From Dongia rigui (lineage in GTDB: Bacteria; Pseudomonadota; Alphaproteobacteria; Dongiales; Dongiaceae): a DNA stretch of 64,000 nt. Position numbers and translations under genes: made by a program. Under the pieces are notes generated by a model. That model saw nothing but the letters and a program-made list of their open reading frames with translations. It had not been told where the DNA came from and did not search any database. Below are positions 27,666 through 36,388 of the stretch, piece after piece. The stretch is taken from assembly GCF_034044635.1 (NCBI RefSeq), contig NZ_JAXCLX010000001.1, forward strand, positions 2,170,001 to 2,234,000, written 5' to 3'. Numbering within the stretch: the first letter of the stretch is position 1; the number at the start of each line of letters is the position of its first letter.

Positions 27666-28190
27666 GGTCACACCGCCCCATCTGGCTGGGCTGCGAGGAC
27701 CGGTAGGTCAACGACCGCATAAATAAGTGTGAACATCGACGCTACATCCTAAAGAAATATCATGCTGCCTATATAGGCGTCATGCCTGCAATATGTAATG
27801 ATCTTAATGCGTTAAAATGGATTTGAGGCAAATTCCGCCAAGCGATCGACCCGCCCCAGGCGGATTGATGGCAGCACCCGCGCCCACAATTCCAGTGTTG
27901 GATCAGAACTATGCCACCGCGACCGGCCCATCAGCCGGGCCTCGTGCCTGACTGCCGGCGCCTTGGGCGCTCTGTCCCATGACGAATGATGCGTAAGCGA
28001 GCCGCCAGGCCGAAGGCTGGATGCCTGACTCGCTTTTAAAAAGAACGCCTTCTCCCGAAAGGGCAATCTGGGTCTGTGAGTTTCTCGACCCTTTGCGCCG
28101 GAGAACGCAGGAGATTGCTAAGACGTTAATCCTTTTTTGGGACCGCGGAAGGTATTTGCTCCTGCCACACTTCCTGGACGGAGCCAAATC
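27666..28190. other. 525-base spacer with terminator-like hairpin
   Basis: No convincing gene lies between the PAS_5 gene and the Aer-like receptor. Bases 27720-27830 are AT-rich and could hold the PAS_5 promoter. A 41-base hairpin at 27995-28035 has outer arms AAGCGAG/CTCGCTT and an inner CCAG/CTGG pairing around CGAA. It is followed by TTAAAAAG, like a plus-strand terminator. With no gene upstream on that strand, it might end a small RNA. An 84-codon minus-strand frame over 27812-28066 has no family resemblance. Confidence 0.4.
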
Positions 28191-30203
28191 TTGCGCATCA
28201 ACGAGCCCATCACCGACCGCGAAATCCAGATGCAGGACGGCGATGTCCTGGTGACAAAGACGGATGCTGCCGGGCGCATCACCTTCGTCAATCAGGCCTT
28301 TCTGCGGATCAGCGGATTCACCGAAGACGAGTTGATGGGCCAGCCACACAACATCGTGCGGCACCCCTCGATGCCCAAGGAAGCGTTTGCCGATCTGTGG
28401 GCGACGATCAAGGCCGGACACGCCTGGGAGGCGCCGGTCAAGAATCGCGCCAAATCCGGCGACTATTACTGGGTCCGCGCCAATGTGACCCCCGTGATCG
28501 AGAAGGGCGTCGTCACTGGATACATTTCCGTCCGCGCCAAACCGACCCGCGCCGAAGTGGTGGCGGCCGGCCAGCTCTACGATGCGATCCGCGCCGGGCG
28601 ACAAGGCAATCTGCGCGTCGAAGGCGGCCGCGTGCGACAAAGCGGATTCCTGGCCAAGCTGCGCGGCACAAGGCAGAGCCTTGCCGCCCGCATCGCCGCC
28701 ATACTGGCCGTGTTGGTCGGATGCCTTATTGCCATTACCGCGATCGGTCTTGCTGGCGGGAGTGACGCCAGCGCGGTATTGCGGTCGATGTGGATCGTCG
28801 CCACCGCGGGCTTCGCTGTTGTCGGCATCATGTGCATGCTTATCTATCGCCATGTCAAAGCGCCGCTCGGAAGATTGCAGCAGCAGCTGACGGCCGTCAC
28901 GCGCGGCGAATTTGCCAAGCCCGTGCCCGACGATGCCATTGTCGAATTTCGCGCCCTCAGCAACATCATCCGCGCCATGAAGGCGCAACTCAGCTTCGCC
29001 ATGGAAGAGAAGGCCGAGATCGATCGCCATTCCGTCGCCAAGCGCAACCAGGTCCTGCGCGACATGGCCGATACGGTTGAAGAACAAATCGCCGCTGCGG
29101 TCGGCACGGTCGCCGGCTTTACCGAGAACATGTCCTCAAGCGCCCGCAACATGGCGGATTCGGCTCATAAGGTCAGCGAAAATTCGCAAGCGGTCTCGGC
29201 CGCCGCAACGCAGATGCTTTCCAACACCCAGACCGTCAACTCGGCCACCGAGGAACTGGCGCTCTCGATTCGCGAAATCGCCGGTCAGCTCGATCAGACC
29301 GTCAAGGTCAGCCGCGCCACCATGGCGTCGTCCGAAGCGACCATGCAGGACATCGAAAAGCTCTCGCATGTGGTCGAACAGATTTCCGTTATCACGGGCG
29401 TCATTCGCGAGGTTGCGGCACAGACCAATCTGCTGGCGCTCAACGCCACCATCGAGGCGGCCCGTGCGGGCGATGCCGGCAAGGGCTTCGCGGTTGTCGC
29501 CAACGAAGTGAAGAATCTGGCCGCGCAGACCGCCAACAGCACGGCCGACATTGAAAGAACCGTCAGTGAAGTGCGCGCGGCCACCAGCGTGTCGGTTGCA
29601 TCCGTGAATGCCATCGTCGACAAGATCCGCGAAGTCGACGGTTTCGCGACCTCGATCGCGTCTGCCATCGAACAGCAATCGGCGGCCACCAGCGAGATTG
29701 CCCGCAATGTCGGCCAGGCGACCGACGCCGCCAAGGAAGTGGTCGAACGCATTCATCTGGTCGCCGAGCAGGCGGAAATGACCGGCGACCAGGCCGCCAA
29801 CGTCAACCTGCTGGCCGGGAATGTCGACGGCTCCATCCGCGACTTGCGCTCCGCCGTGATCCGTGCGGTTCGCCATGTCGACGTGTCGGTCAACCGCCGT
29901 GGGCATGAGCGTTACAAAATCAGCCGCAAGATCGACATCAGCAATGGTGGTGAGCGGTTTGCAGTCGATCTCATCGATCTTTCGCTGGGCGGTGCGCGTC
30001 TCACCTGGCCTGCGGGCAAGAAGCCCGTGGCCGAGATCAAGCTGGATCTCGGGCCATCGCTCCGTGATTTGCGGCTCACGGTCAAGGAGCAATTGAATGC
30101 CATGCTGCGCGGCAAGTTCGACCTGACCAGCGGGCAAGCACAGGCCCTTGCCGATTATATCGAGCAGGCGAAAGCGGCACGTCAGGCGAGCAAGTCGGCC
30201 TGA
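28191..30203 (+). CDS. Aer-like PAS chemoreceptor with C-terminal PilZ domain
   Basis: A 670-residue receptor. The cytoplasmic PAS domain (15-115) closely follows Aer: [22 protein letters not shown] and [14 protein letters not shown]. Aer PAS binds FAD and senses redox or oxygen. Two close membrane segments (about 162-187 and 199-219) have almost no periplasmic loop; HAMP and a signalling coil with [16 protein letters not shown] follow. The last 100 residues look like PilZ, with RGHER (RxxxR) and DLSLGG (DxSxxG), the c-di-GMP contacts. The start is TTG 28191 (GGACGGAG upstream); ATG 28230 is an alternative. The PAS has Ser where Aer has Asp60. Confidence 0.88.
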   Translation: MRINEPITDREIQMQDGDVLVTKTDAAGRITFVNQAFLRISGFTEDELMGQPHNIVRHPSMPKEAFADLWATIKAGHAWEAPVKNRAKSGDYYWVRANVTPVIEKGVVTGYISVRAKPTRAEVVAAGQLYDAIRAGRQGNLRVEGGRVRQSGFLAKLRGTRQSLAARIAAILAVLVGCLIAITAIGLAGGSDASAVLRSMWIVATAGFAVVGIMCMLIYRHVKAPLGRLQQQLTAVTRGEFAKPVPDDAIVEFRALSNIIRAMKAQLSFAMEEKAEIDRHSVAKRNQVLRDMADTVEEQIAAAVGTVAGFTENMSSSARNMADSAHKVSENSQAVSAAATQMLSNTQTVNSATEELALSIREIAGQLDQTVKVSRATMASSEATMQDIEKLSHVVEQISVITGVIREVAAQTNLLALNATIEAARAGDAGKGFAVVANEVKNLAAQTANSTADIERTVSEVRAATSVSVASVNAIVDKIREVDGFATSIASAIEQQSAATSEIARNVGQATDAAKEVVERIHLVAEQAEMTGDQAANVNLLAGNVDGSIRDLRSAVIRAVRHVDVSVNRRGHERYKISRKIDISNGGERFAVDLIDLSLGGARLTWPAGKKPVAEIKLDLGPSLRDLRLTVKEQLNAMLRGKFDLTSGQAQALADYIEQAKAARQASKSA

Positions 30204-30205
30204 AC

Positions 30206-30727
30206 TCAGGCTGCCTCGACGACCACCCGGCCACTCGGCGCCATCGCTTGCAGGATCGCCTCGAGATCGGCGCGACTGAAGGCGATGCAGCCTTCGGTCG
30301 GCTTGTAGCCATCGCGCGCCAGATGCACGAAGACGGCGCTGCCTTTGTGCGGCACGGGCGGATCGTCATTGTGGCCGATGACCAGGACCAGATCGTAGAC
30401 GTGATCGTCGAGCCACATCTTCTCATGGCTGGCGGCGAAGGGCAGGGCGACACGGCGGTTGTAATCGGGATGCTCGGGCGCATCGCACCAGCCGTCTTCC
30501 GGCTTGATGACCGACACGGGCACCGCCGCTGCCGGTGTCGCTCCGCGATCGGCGCGCACGAACAGGCGCCGCAGGGGAAAGCTGCCAACCGGTGTGCCGC
30601 CATCGCCCTCGCGTTTGTCGGCAACGATGCCGCTGCGACCCAGGGCACAGCGAAACTTCCGTGCTCCCAGTTGCGCCCAGCCGGTCGTGGCGCCGGGCGC
30701 ATCGGCCGTGACGATGAGATCGCTCAC
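30206..30727 (-). CDS. L,D-transpeptidase family (YkuD-type) protein
   Basis: A 173-residue YkuD-fold protein. The catalytic region reads VFVHLARDGYKPTEGCIAFSRADL, with His and the nucleophilic Cys in GCIAF; RLFVRADRG and LVIGHNDDP match a subfamily often encoded singly. L,D-transpeptidases form 3-3 crosslinks or attach proteins to peptidoglycan. No signal peptide is visible, so periplasmic location is not supported by sequence. GTG 30727 is the only reasonable start and lacks a good ribosome binding site. It ends two bases from the convergent chemoreceptor gene. Confidence 0.83.
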   Translation of the reverse strand: MSDLIVTADAPGATTGWAQLGARKFRCALGRSGIVADKREGDGGTPVGSFPLRRLFVRADRGATPAAAVPVSVIKPEDGWCDAPEHPDYNRRVALPFAASHEKMWLDDHVYDLVLVIGHNDDPPVPHKGSAVFVHLARDGYKPTEGCIAFSRADLEAILQAMAPSGRVVVEAA

Positions 30728-30749
30728 GCGGACAGCATGCGTGCAAACG

Positions 30750-31607
30750 TCATGGCGTCAGCACCATGCCTTCCTTGGCGACCAGCGTGCCAGGCCGCGC
30801 CTTCTCGGCCTCGGCGGCGATGTTGTCCATGAAGATATCGTCATGGCTGGGGTCGTGGTGGAACAGCACCAGCGTCTTGACCCTGGCCTTCTCGGCCAGG
30901 CGCACGGCTTCCTGCCAGGTCGAATGGCCCCAGCCCTTGAACTTGGTGTATTCCTCATCGGTATAGGTGCTGTCATAGACGACGACATCGGCGTCCTCGA
31001 TCAGCGCCAGGACCACGGGATCGAGTTGCTTGGGATCATGCTCGCAATCGGTCACATAGCAGATCGACTTGCCCTTCCAATCGACGCGGTAGCCGGTGGC
31101 ACCGTTGGGATGGTTGAGCGGGCATGTCTGCACCTTGAGGCCCGGATAGGGCTCCAGCGTCTCGCCGGCGATGAAGTCGTGGTAATCGGGCGAGGCGGAA
31201 AAGATTTCGAGCGGCACGGGGAACAGCGGTTCGGCCATCAAGGTCGCCAGCGATTCCTTCAGCGTGCGATCAGGCTTCAGATGCCCGGCCCAGACGCGGA
31301 TCTTCGAACCCGGCATATAGAGCGGCGCAAAGAACGGCATGCCGACGATGTGGTCGATATGCGTGTGGGTGAAAAAGAGATCGGCGTCGACCGGGCCCTT
31401 GGCGGCAAGCGCGCGGCCCAATTGCCGAATGCCCGTGCCGGCATCGAACACCAGCACATGATCGCCCGCTCGCACTTCAAGGCAGGACGTGTTGCCGCCG
31501 TAACGCACATATTCGGGACCGGAACAGGAAAGGGAGCCGCGGACTCCCCAAAAGCGAACGGACAAATCACCCGTCGAGGCACCAACCGCTTGCGACAAAA
31601 CACTCAA
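30750..31607 (-). CDS. MBL-fold metallohydrolase
   Basis: A 285-residue metallo-beta-lactamase-fold protein. The metal motif FTHTHIDHIVG (HxHxDH) is followed by NHPNGATGYRV, YVTDCEHD, VVYDSTYTDEEY and LVLFHHDPSHDD, giving a full set of His/Asp ligands. The shape resembles the phosphodiesterase/RNase Z-like branch. Cytosolic, substrate unknown. It lies 22 bases upstream of the L,D-transpeptidase gene, probably in one operon. The start is taken as TTG 31607; TTG 31598, with AAAGGGA at better spacing, is equally possible. Confidence 0.87.
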   Translation of the reverse strand: MSVLSQAVGASTGDLSVRFWGVRGSLSCSGPEYVRYGGNTSCLEVRAGDHVLVFDAGTGIRQLGRALAAKGPVDADLFFTHTHIDHIVGMPFFAPLYMPGSKIRVWAGHLKPDRTLKESLATLMAEPLFPVPLEIFSASPDYHDFIAGETLEPYPGLKVQTCPLNHPNGATGYRVDWKGKSICYVTDCEHDPKQLDPVVLALIEDADVVVYDSTYTDEEYTKFKGWGHSTWQEAVRLAEKARVKTLVLFHHDPSHDDIFMDNIAAEAEKARPGTLVAKEGMVLTP

Positions 31608-31688
31608 TCCCTTTTTTGGCGTCCCCGTCGACTAGACCGCCATCCCGTAAAATGCCGCCAGGCTCACCCCGCTATCCGGCGCGCCCGA

Positions 31689-31832
31689 ATGATGGCATTG
31701 TTTGAGCAGATTGCAAAGTCAGGCCGTAAGCTTTTGCAGCAAGCCGCTTTTGCCGGTGTGTGGCGATACCCCGAATGGACCATCTTCATCGGTCCCACGG
31801 GTGAAATTAACCAAAGGGAGTATGGTTATTGA
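31689..31832 (+). CDS. Putative small protein (47 aa) coupled to the MFS gene
   Basis: An ATG at 31689 or 31692 opens a 47-residue frame. It reads MALFEQIAKSGRKLLQQAAF and then GVWRYPEWTIFIGPTGEIN, ending REYGY. Its stop overlaps the TTG start of the transporter by four bases (TTGA), the form of a coupled pair, and the transporter's ribosome binding site AAAGGGAG lies inside it. The initiation region is weak. Function unknown; it may be a leader or small partner protein. Confidence 0.4.
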   Translation: MMALFEQIAKSGRKLLQQAAFAGVWRYPEWTIFIGPTGEINQREYGY

Positions 31833-32989
31833 CCGCAGTTGAACGGACCTGCTGGCCCGTGGCGCTTCTGGGCGTCAGCATCAGCGCCTTTGGCGCCTAT
31901 CTCCAGTTCAAGCTGCCACCGATCCTGCCTTCCTTCCTCGCCAGCTATCCCCACAGCAACAATGTGGCGGCCTGGTTCATGTCGATCTTCGCCTTGGTGG
32001 GGCTTCTCGCCTCGGCTCCGCTCGGGCGCCTGGTCGAGCGCCATGTCTTGGGCCTGGCTCTGGGTCTTGGCCTTGGCATCGCGGCGCTTGGCATTCTCAT
32101 CGGCCTCGCGGCACCACAATCGGCGCCGCTGATGCTGCTGGCACGCGGGCTCGAAGGTTTGACCTTCGCCATCTTCGCCGTGATCGGCCCGGTCATCGCC
32201 AATTCGGCGACGGCGCGGCGCGATCTCGGTCTTGTTACCGGCCTCATCGCCGCCTGGATTCCGATCGGGCAGCTCCTCGCTGGTGGTCTTGCCTTGGCTG
32301 GCGCGGATTGGCACGCCTTGTGGCTCATCAACCTTGCTCTCATGCTGCCGATCATTGCCATGGCGTGGTGGTATCGCCCCTGGCTCGGTACCGTGAAGCG
32401 GCCGGCCGGCACGGGCCATCTCACAAAGACTCACCCGGGCCTATTCATCGGCGCCGGGTTGTTCCTGCTGTGGTCACTGCAATTCTTCGCCTTCATGACG
32501 TGGCTTACCAAATACCTCACTGGCGAATTGCATCTCAGTGCGACAGCGGCGATCCTCGCCTACCTCACCCCCGTCATCGTGGTGATGACCTGCAACATCG
32601 CCACCGGCTGGGCCCTGGCGCATGGCGTCAAATTCCTGCCGCTGCTGTTTGCGGGGCTGCTGTCGCAATCGTTCGTCTGGCTGACAGCGCCGTGGCTCGA
32701 CGGCATCGTGGGTCTTCTCATGCTGGTTGTCTTCGGCATCGGCGCCGGCATCGCCCCAGCCTGCTTCTTTCATCTGCCGCACAAGCTCGACGGCGTCAGC
32801 GCCGGGCCCAAGGCCTATGGCGTGCTGATGACCGGCCGCAATTCCGGTGTCTTCTTGGGTCCGATCCTGATGGCCTGGCTGTTCCAGGGCAATCTCGGCT
32901 GGCATGGTGCCGCCTTCGTCATCGCCGGCATTTCGCTGGTCGCGGCCCTGCTCTCACTTACCCTTGCACCAAGGCTGCGCGTGCCGTGA
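31829..32989 (+). CDS. MFS transporter
   Basis: A 386-residue major facilitator protein with 12 predicted membrane helices. Loop 2-3 reads SAPLGRLVERH in place of the classical GxLaDrxGrr, and helix 4 is LMLLARGLEGLTFAIFAVIGPV. The second half begins after the cytoplasmic KRPAGTGHLTKTH. The overall pattern resembles the CynX/NimT cyanate-nitroimidazole branch. Substrate unknown. The TTG start has AGGGAG nine bases upstream and overlaps the stop of a small upstream frame. The next gene is convergent. Confidence 0.83.
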   Translation: MTAVERTCWPVALLGVSISAFGAYLQFKLPPILPSFLASYPHSNNVAAWFMSIFALVGLLASAPLGRLVERHVLGLALGLGLGIAALGILIGLAAPQSAPLMLLARGLEGLTFAIFAVIGPVIANSATARRDLGLVTGLIAAWIPIGQLLAGGLALAGADWHALWLINLALMLPIIAMAWWYRPWLGTVKRPAGTGHLTKTHPGLFIGAGLFLLWSLQFFAFMTWLTKYLTGELHLSATAAILAYLTPVIVVMTCNIATGWALAHGVKFLPLLFAGLLSQSFVWLTAPWLDGIVGLLMLVVFGIGAGIAPACFFHLPHKLDGVSAGPKAYGVLMTGRNSGVFLGPILMAWLFQGNLGWHGAAFVIAGISLVAALLSLTLAPRLRVP

Positions 32990-33034
32990 CGTTGCCGGAA
33001 CGCTTTAAGTTGCCTTTGTCCTGTTGACCTGTGG

Positions 33035-33730
33035 TCAGGGGATCAGCTTGTAGCCACCGGCATCGGTCACCAGGATCTGTGCCTTGGCGGGATCCTTCTC
33101 GATCTTCTGGCGCAGGCGATAGACATGGGTCTCCAGCGTATGCGTGGTGACGCCGGCGTTATAGCCCCAGACCTCGCCCAGCAGCGTCTCGCGCCCGACC
33201 GCGCGCTGCTCGGCGCGGTAGAGGTATTTGAGGATCGCCGTTTCCTTCTCGGTGAGGCGGATCTTCTTGTTGGCCTTCTCGTCGACCAGCATCTTCACAT
33301 TGGGCTTGAAGATATAGGGGCCGATGGGGATGAGCGCGTCTTCGCTGTGTTCGTGCTGGCGCAGATGCGCGCGCAGACGCGCGATCAATTCCCCAAGGCG
33401 AAAGGGCTTGGCGATGTAGTCATTGGCCCCCATGTCGAGGCCGTGGATCGTATCGGCTTCACCCGACGATGCCGTCACCATGATGATAGGGACGCTGATC
33501 CCGGCCTTGCGCAGCGCCTCGCAGACCTGGCGCCCGTCGCCATCAGGCAATCCCACATCCAGCAGGATCGCATCCGGCTTTTCCCGCTGTGCGACGCCCA
33601 GGGCCTCGCCCGCGGTCCCGGCCTCGACACAGGTGAACTCGCCGTCGAGGGCCAGCTGTTCCGCGAGGGTCTTGCGCAACGCCTCGTCATCGTCGACGAG
33701 CAGGATGCGGCGCTGGTGGCTGAGGGTCAT
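33035..33730 (-). CDS. OmpR/PhoB-type response regulator
   Basis: A 231-residue transcription factor. The receiver domain has the acidic pair in LLVDDDEALRK, phosphoacceptor Asp in ILLDVGLPDGDG, the Thr in MVTASSG and Lys in YIAKPFRLGEL. The winged helix (about 135-230) reads IRLTEKETAILKYLYR, LLGEVWGYN and THTLETHVYRLRQKIE, then a DAGGYKLIP end. No histidine kinase is adjacent, so it may be an orphan. It is divergent from ribA. The start ATG 33730 is the only sensible one. Confidence 0.92.
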   Translation of the reverse strand: MTLSHQRRILLVDDDEALRKTLAEQLALDGEFTCVEAGTAGEALGVAQREKPDAILLDVGLPDGDGRQVCEALRKAGISVPIIMVTASSGEADTIHGLDMGANDYIAKPFRLGELIARLRAHLRQHEHSEDALIPIGPYIFKPNVKMLVDEKANKKIRLTEKETAILKYLYRAEQRAVGRETLLGEVWGYNAGVTTHTLETHVYRLRQKIEKDPAKAQILVTDAGGYKLIP

Positions 33731-33972
33731 GGATGCGGGAACTCCCCTAGGTTATGCCATGTCAGATAACACCGCCCCACCCGCCTGACAAGGTATGCGA
33801 CTTGGGGCCTATCCGGAAAATTCCATTTTCTCCGGGACTTAGCAGCAAGCGAGCCGCCCATTTCCTGCATGGTAGCAGGGCGGTGAGCGGGGGTCGCCGG
33901 GCTTGACCGGATCAGCAAATAATCCCCATATGCGGTCATTGAGCCCACCTTGGAACCCAGTTCGGGAATAGC

Positions 33973-35136
33973 ATGACGCCGATCGATCCGGCGGCCCTCG
34001 ACCCCAGTGTCTGGACCGCCACCTGCCTCGCCCAAGTTGAACGCGCCGTGGCCGAATTGCGCCGTGGTGGCGTCGTGGCGCTGCTGGAAGGCGATCAGGC
34101 GGCGCTGCTGCTGGCGGCCGAGACGGTGGAGCAACCGGCGCTGGCGACCCTCCAGGGTGCCAGTACGACCGGGAAGAAGGGCGAAGTTCGCCTGGTCCTG
34201 ACGTCTGAGCGCACTCAGGCGCTGCAAAAGCGCGGCCTGTCGCTGCCGGCCAATCTGCCGGCCGATGATGTCCGCGTCCTGTCCGTGGGCGGGGCGCTCG
34301 CCGCCGAGGCCATCAGACAGCTGGCCGATCCGACCGTCGCCGCCTTCGATGCTCAGGCCCTGGGTGTGGCGGTCGTGGGCGATGTGTCGCCGGCCTTTGC
34401 GCAGGGTGCCATTGAACTTGCGAAAGCGGCGCGCCTGCTGCCCGCTGCCATTCTGGTGCTGGTCTCCCGCGCCGGTCTCGACCATTGGGTGGATCCCGCC
34501 TTCCGCATGGAGGCCCGGGATCTCGCGCATTGGCGCCGCAATGCCGCCTCTAATCTGCGCCGGGTCAGTTCCGCCCGCGTGCCGCTGGAAGGGGCCGAGG
34601 AGGCCGAGATCATCGCCTTCCGCCCGCATGACGGCGGCAAGGAGCATCTGGCCATCATCATCGGCAAGCTGGACACGACCCGGCCGGTCTTGACGCGTCT
34701 TCATTCCGAATGTTTCACGGGCGACCTCCTCGGATCCCTGCGCTGCGATTGCGGCGAACAGCTGCGCGGCGCCATTTCGGCCATTTCGCAATCGGGCAAT
34801 GGCGTGCTGCTCTATCTGGCGCAGGAAGGCCGCGGCATTGGCCTCGTCAACAAGCTCAGGGCCTATCGCCTGCAGGATGCAGGTGCCGACACGCTTGATG
34901 CCAATCTGCAGCTGGGCTTTGGCGCCGATGAACGGCTCTATCAGCCAGCGGCTGAGATGCTGCAGCAATTGGGGGTGGGGGCAGTGCGCCTCCTCACCAA
35001 CAACCCGGACAAGGTCACGGGCCTTGCCCAATGCGGGATCAACGTGACCGAGCGCGTTCCCCACGTGTTCCCGTCCAATGACCATAACGAGCGCTACCTC
35101 TCCACCAAGGCGATGCGCTTCGGCCATATGTTCTAA
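33973..35136 (+). CDS. ribA: GTP cyclohydrolase II with degenerate RibB-like N-terminus
   Basis: This enzyme opens GTP to the pyrimidine that starts riboflavin synthesis. The C-terminal half (about 195-387) is intact: zinc ligands in HSECFTGDLLGSLRCDCG, then LLYLAQEGRGIGLVNKLRAY, DANLQLGFGADER and LLTNNPDK. The N-terminal 190 residues resemble DHBP synthase in outline (AVAELRRGGVVALLEGDQAALL) but lack its acidic DDEDREN-type catalytic motif, so that activity is probably lost. No FMN riboswitch is seen in the 242-base leader. A short CCCC/GGGG hairpin follows the stop. Confidence 0.93.
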   Translation: MTPIDPAALDPSVWTATCLAQVERAVAELRRGGVVALLEGDQAALLLAAETVEQPALATLQGASTTGKKGEVRLVLTSERTQALQKRGLSLPANLPADDVRVLSVGGALAAEAIRQLADPTVAAFDAQALGVAVVGDVSPAFAQGAIELAKAARLLPAAILVLVSRAGLDHWVDPAFRMEARDLAHWRRNAASNLRRVSSARVPLEGAEEAEIIAFRPHDGGKEHLAIIIGKLDTTRPVLTRLHSECFTGDLLGSLRCDCGEQLRGAISAISQSGNGVLLYLAQEGRGIGLVNKLRAYRLQDAGADTLDANLQLGFGADERLYQPAAEMLQQLGVGAVRLLTNNPDKVTGLAQCGINVTERVPHVFPSNDHNERYLSTKAMRFGHMF

Positions 35137-35183
35137 GCCCCCTGGCACGGGGTTTGCTCATAGCTGCCTGACAGAGTGCCGAC

Positions 35184-36317
35184 ATGGTGTCGGCCTTGGG
35201 TTCAGGGATGGCCCTCTTGGCGGAATATCCGACCAATACTGCAGGCGTTTCACCCTTCCCGACCTATGCCGGGATGGGTGCTGCGACGGCTTCCGGGAAC
35301 GGCGCCATCGTCGGCGGCAAACTGCGCCCGGGCTCCATCGATCAGGGCCAATTCCAGCAGATGCTGGCTGCGCAAGGCCAGCAGCAGCAGGTGACGACAT
35401 CCTCGGCAGCGCCCACCCGAGGCATGAGCCTGGCCGATTATCGCAAGCTCGCCGGGATCCAGACGCCACCGCCCCAGGCCCAGGTGCAGCCGGCGGCTGC
35501 CCCTGCTGGGAGCGACGGCATTCCGACCCTCACCCTGGCACAATTTGCCGCGCTGACGGGGATGGAGATTCCGCCCGACCCGCCCGCCACCGTCCCCCAA
35601 TCGGCCGAGACCGGGGTGGCGCTGAGTTCCGGCACGGTCGAGGCTGCCCCAGAACCCGATCCGCTGGCCAGCGATACCCCGGCCGAAGGTGTGGCGGACG
35701 GCGTACCTGTTTCACCAGGTGAGACGCCCGAATCGCCCCCCGCGGGGTCGAATCCGGAGACCGAGGACCCGCGCCTCGTCCTCCTCGACACCTACCCCGA
35801 CCGCGAGGAGCAGAAGAGCCTTGCCGCCCAGGGGAAGCACTGGCGCATGAAGGAGACGCCGGGTGCCAAGGAGCTGTTTCTGGGCCCCGATGGAAAATTC
35901 GGCTGGGATGATTTCGTCGACATCATCAACCCGCTGCAGCACATCCCGGTCGTGGCCCAGATCTACCGCGCCGTGACGGGCGATCAGGCCTATGGCTTGT
36001 CGAACTTCATCGGCGCCCTGCCCTTCGGCGCGCTCTCGGTCGCCAGCGCCGTCGTCGATACGGTGGTGCGTGCCCAGACCGGCCGCGATGCCGGCACCGA
36101 CCTGGCGGCGGCCGTGCTGGGCATCGACAACCGCACGCCGGAAGAGGCCGACCTGCATCTTGCCACCGGCAGCACCGAGCAGCTGGCCAGCACGGCGCCG
36201 GCCGCAGCACCCGAGGTCCAGGCTGCTGCCTTGCCCCCGGCTGCTGCCCTGCCCCCGGCTGCTGCCCTGCCCGAGGAAAAGGGCGCCTGGACCCGGGACG
36301 GCCTCGGCCGCAATTAG
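35184..36317 (+). CDS. Hypothetical protein, Pro/Ala/Gln-rich with a conserved C-terminal segment
   Basis: I do not recognise a named family. The 377-residue product has a low-complexity N-terminal two thirds rich in Ala, Pro, Gln and Glu. Two short similar motifs stand out (RGMSLADYRKLAGIQTPP and PTLTLAQFAALTGMEIPP). A better-ordered segment near 235-300 reads WDDFVDIINPLQHIPVVAQI and then YRAVTGDQAYGLSNFIGALPF. I recall this DIINPLQHIP-type segment from other alphaproteobacterial hypothetical proteins. The tail has a 6-residue tandem repeat. The start may be ATG 35184, 35208 or 35274. No signal peptide or clear membrane helix is seen. Confidence 0.75.
   Translation: MVSALGSGMALLAEYPTNTAGVSPFPTYAGMGAATASGNGAIVGGKLRPGSIDQGQFQQMLAAQGQQQQVTTSSAAPTRGMSLADYRKLAGIQTPPPQAQVQPAAAPAGSDGIPTLTLAQFAALTGMEIPPDPPATVPQSAETGVALSSGTVEAAPEPDPLASDTPAEGVADGVPVSPGETPESPPAGSNPETEDPRLVLLDTYPDREEQKSLAAQGKHWRMKETPGAKELFLGPDGKFGWDDFVDIINPLQHIPVVAQIYRAVTGDQAYGLSNFIGALPFGALSVASAVVDTVVRAQTGRDAGTDLAAAVLGIDNRTPEEADLHLATGSTEQLASTAPAAAPEVQAAALPPAAALPPAAALPEEKGAWTRDGLGRN
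36221..36273 (+). repeat. 18-bp tandem repeat within the hypothetical gene
   Basis: Nearly three copies of an 18-base unit (GGCTGCTGCCCTGCCCCC, first copy with one change) encode repeated AALPPA. The unit is a multiple of three, so copy-number changes keep the frame. Confidence 0.85.
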
Positions 36318-36388
36318 GGCTCAAGACTTGCGCCGCTGAGGTGAAGCGGTCATTTTCGCGAGCCATCGATTCGCGGGATCTGACCTTC

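Noticed and set aside
27812-28066. 84-codon minus-strand frame in the 27.7-28.2 kb spacer
   Set aside because: No ribosome binding site, low-complexity translation and no family resemblance; it crosses a terminator-like hairpin.
30504-31832. 442-codon plus-strand frame opposite the L,D-transpeptidase and MBL genes
   Set aside because: Most of it is antisense to two recognisable genes. Only its last 47 codons are kept, as a separate possible small gene.
33731-33972. FMN riboswitch before ribA
   Set aside because: I looked for the conserved RFN element motifs in the leader and found none.
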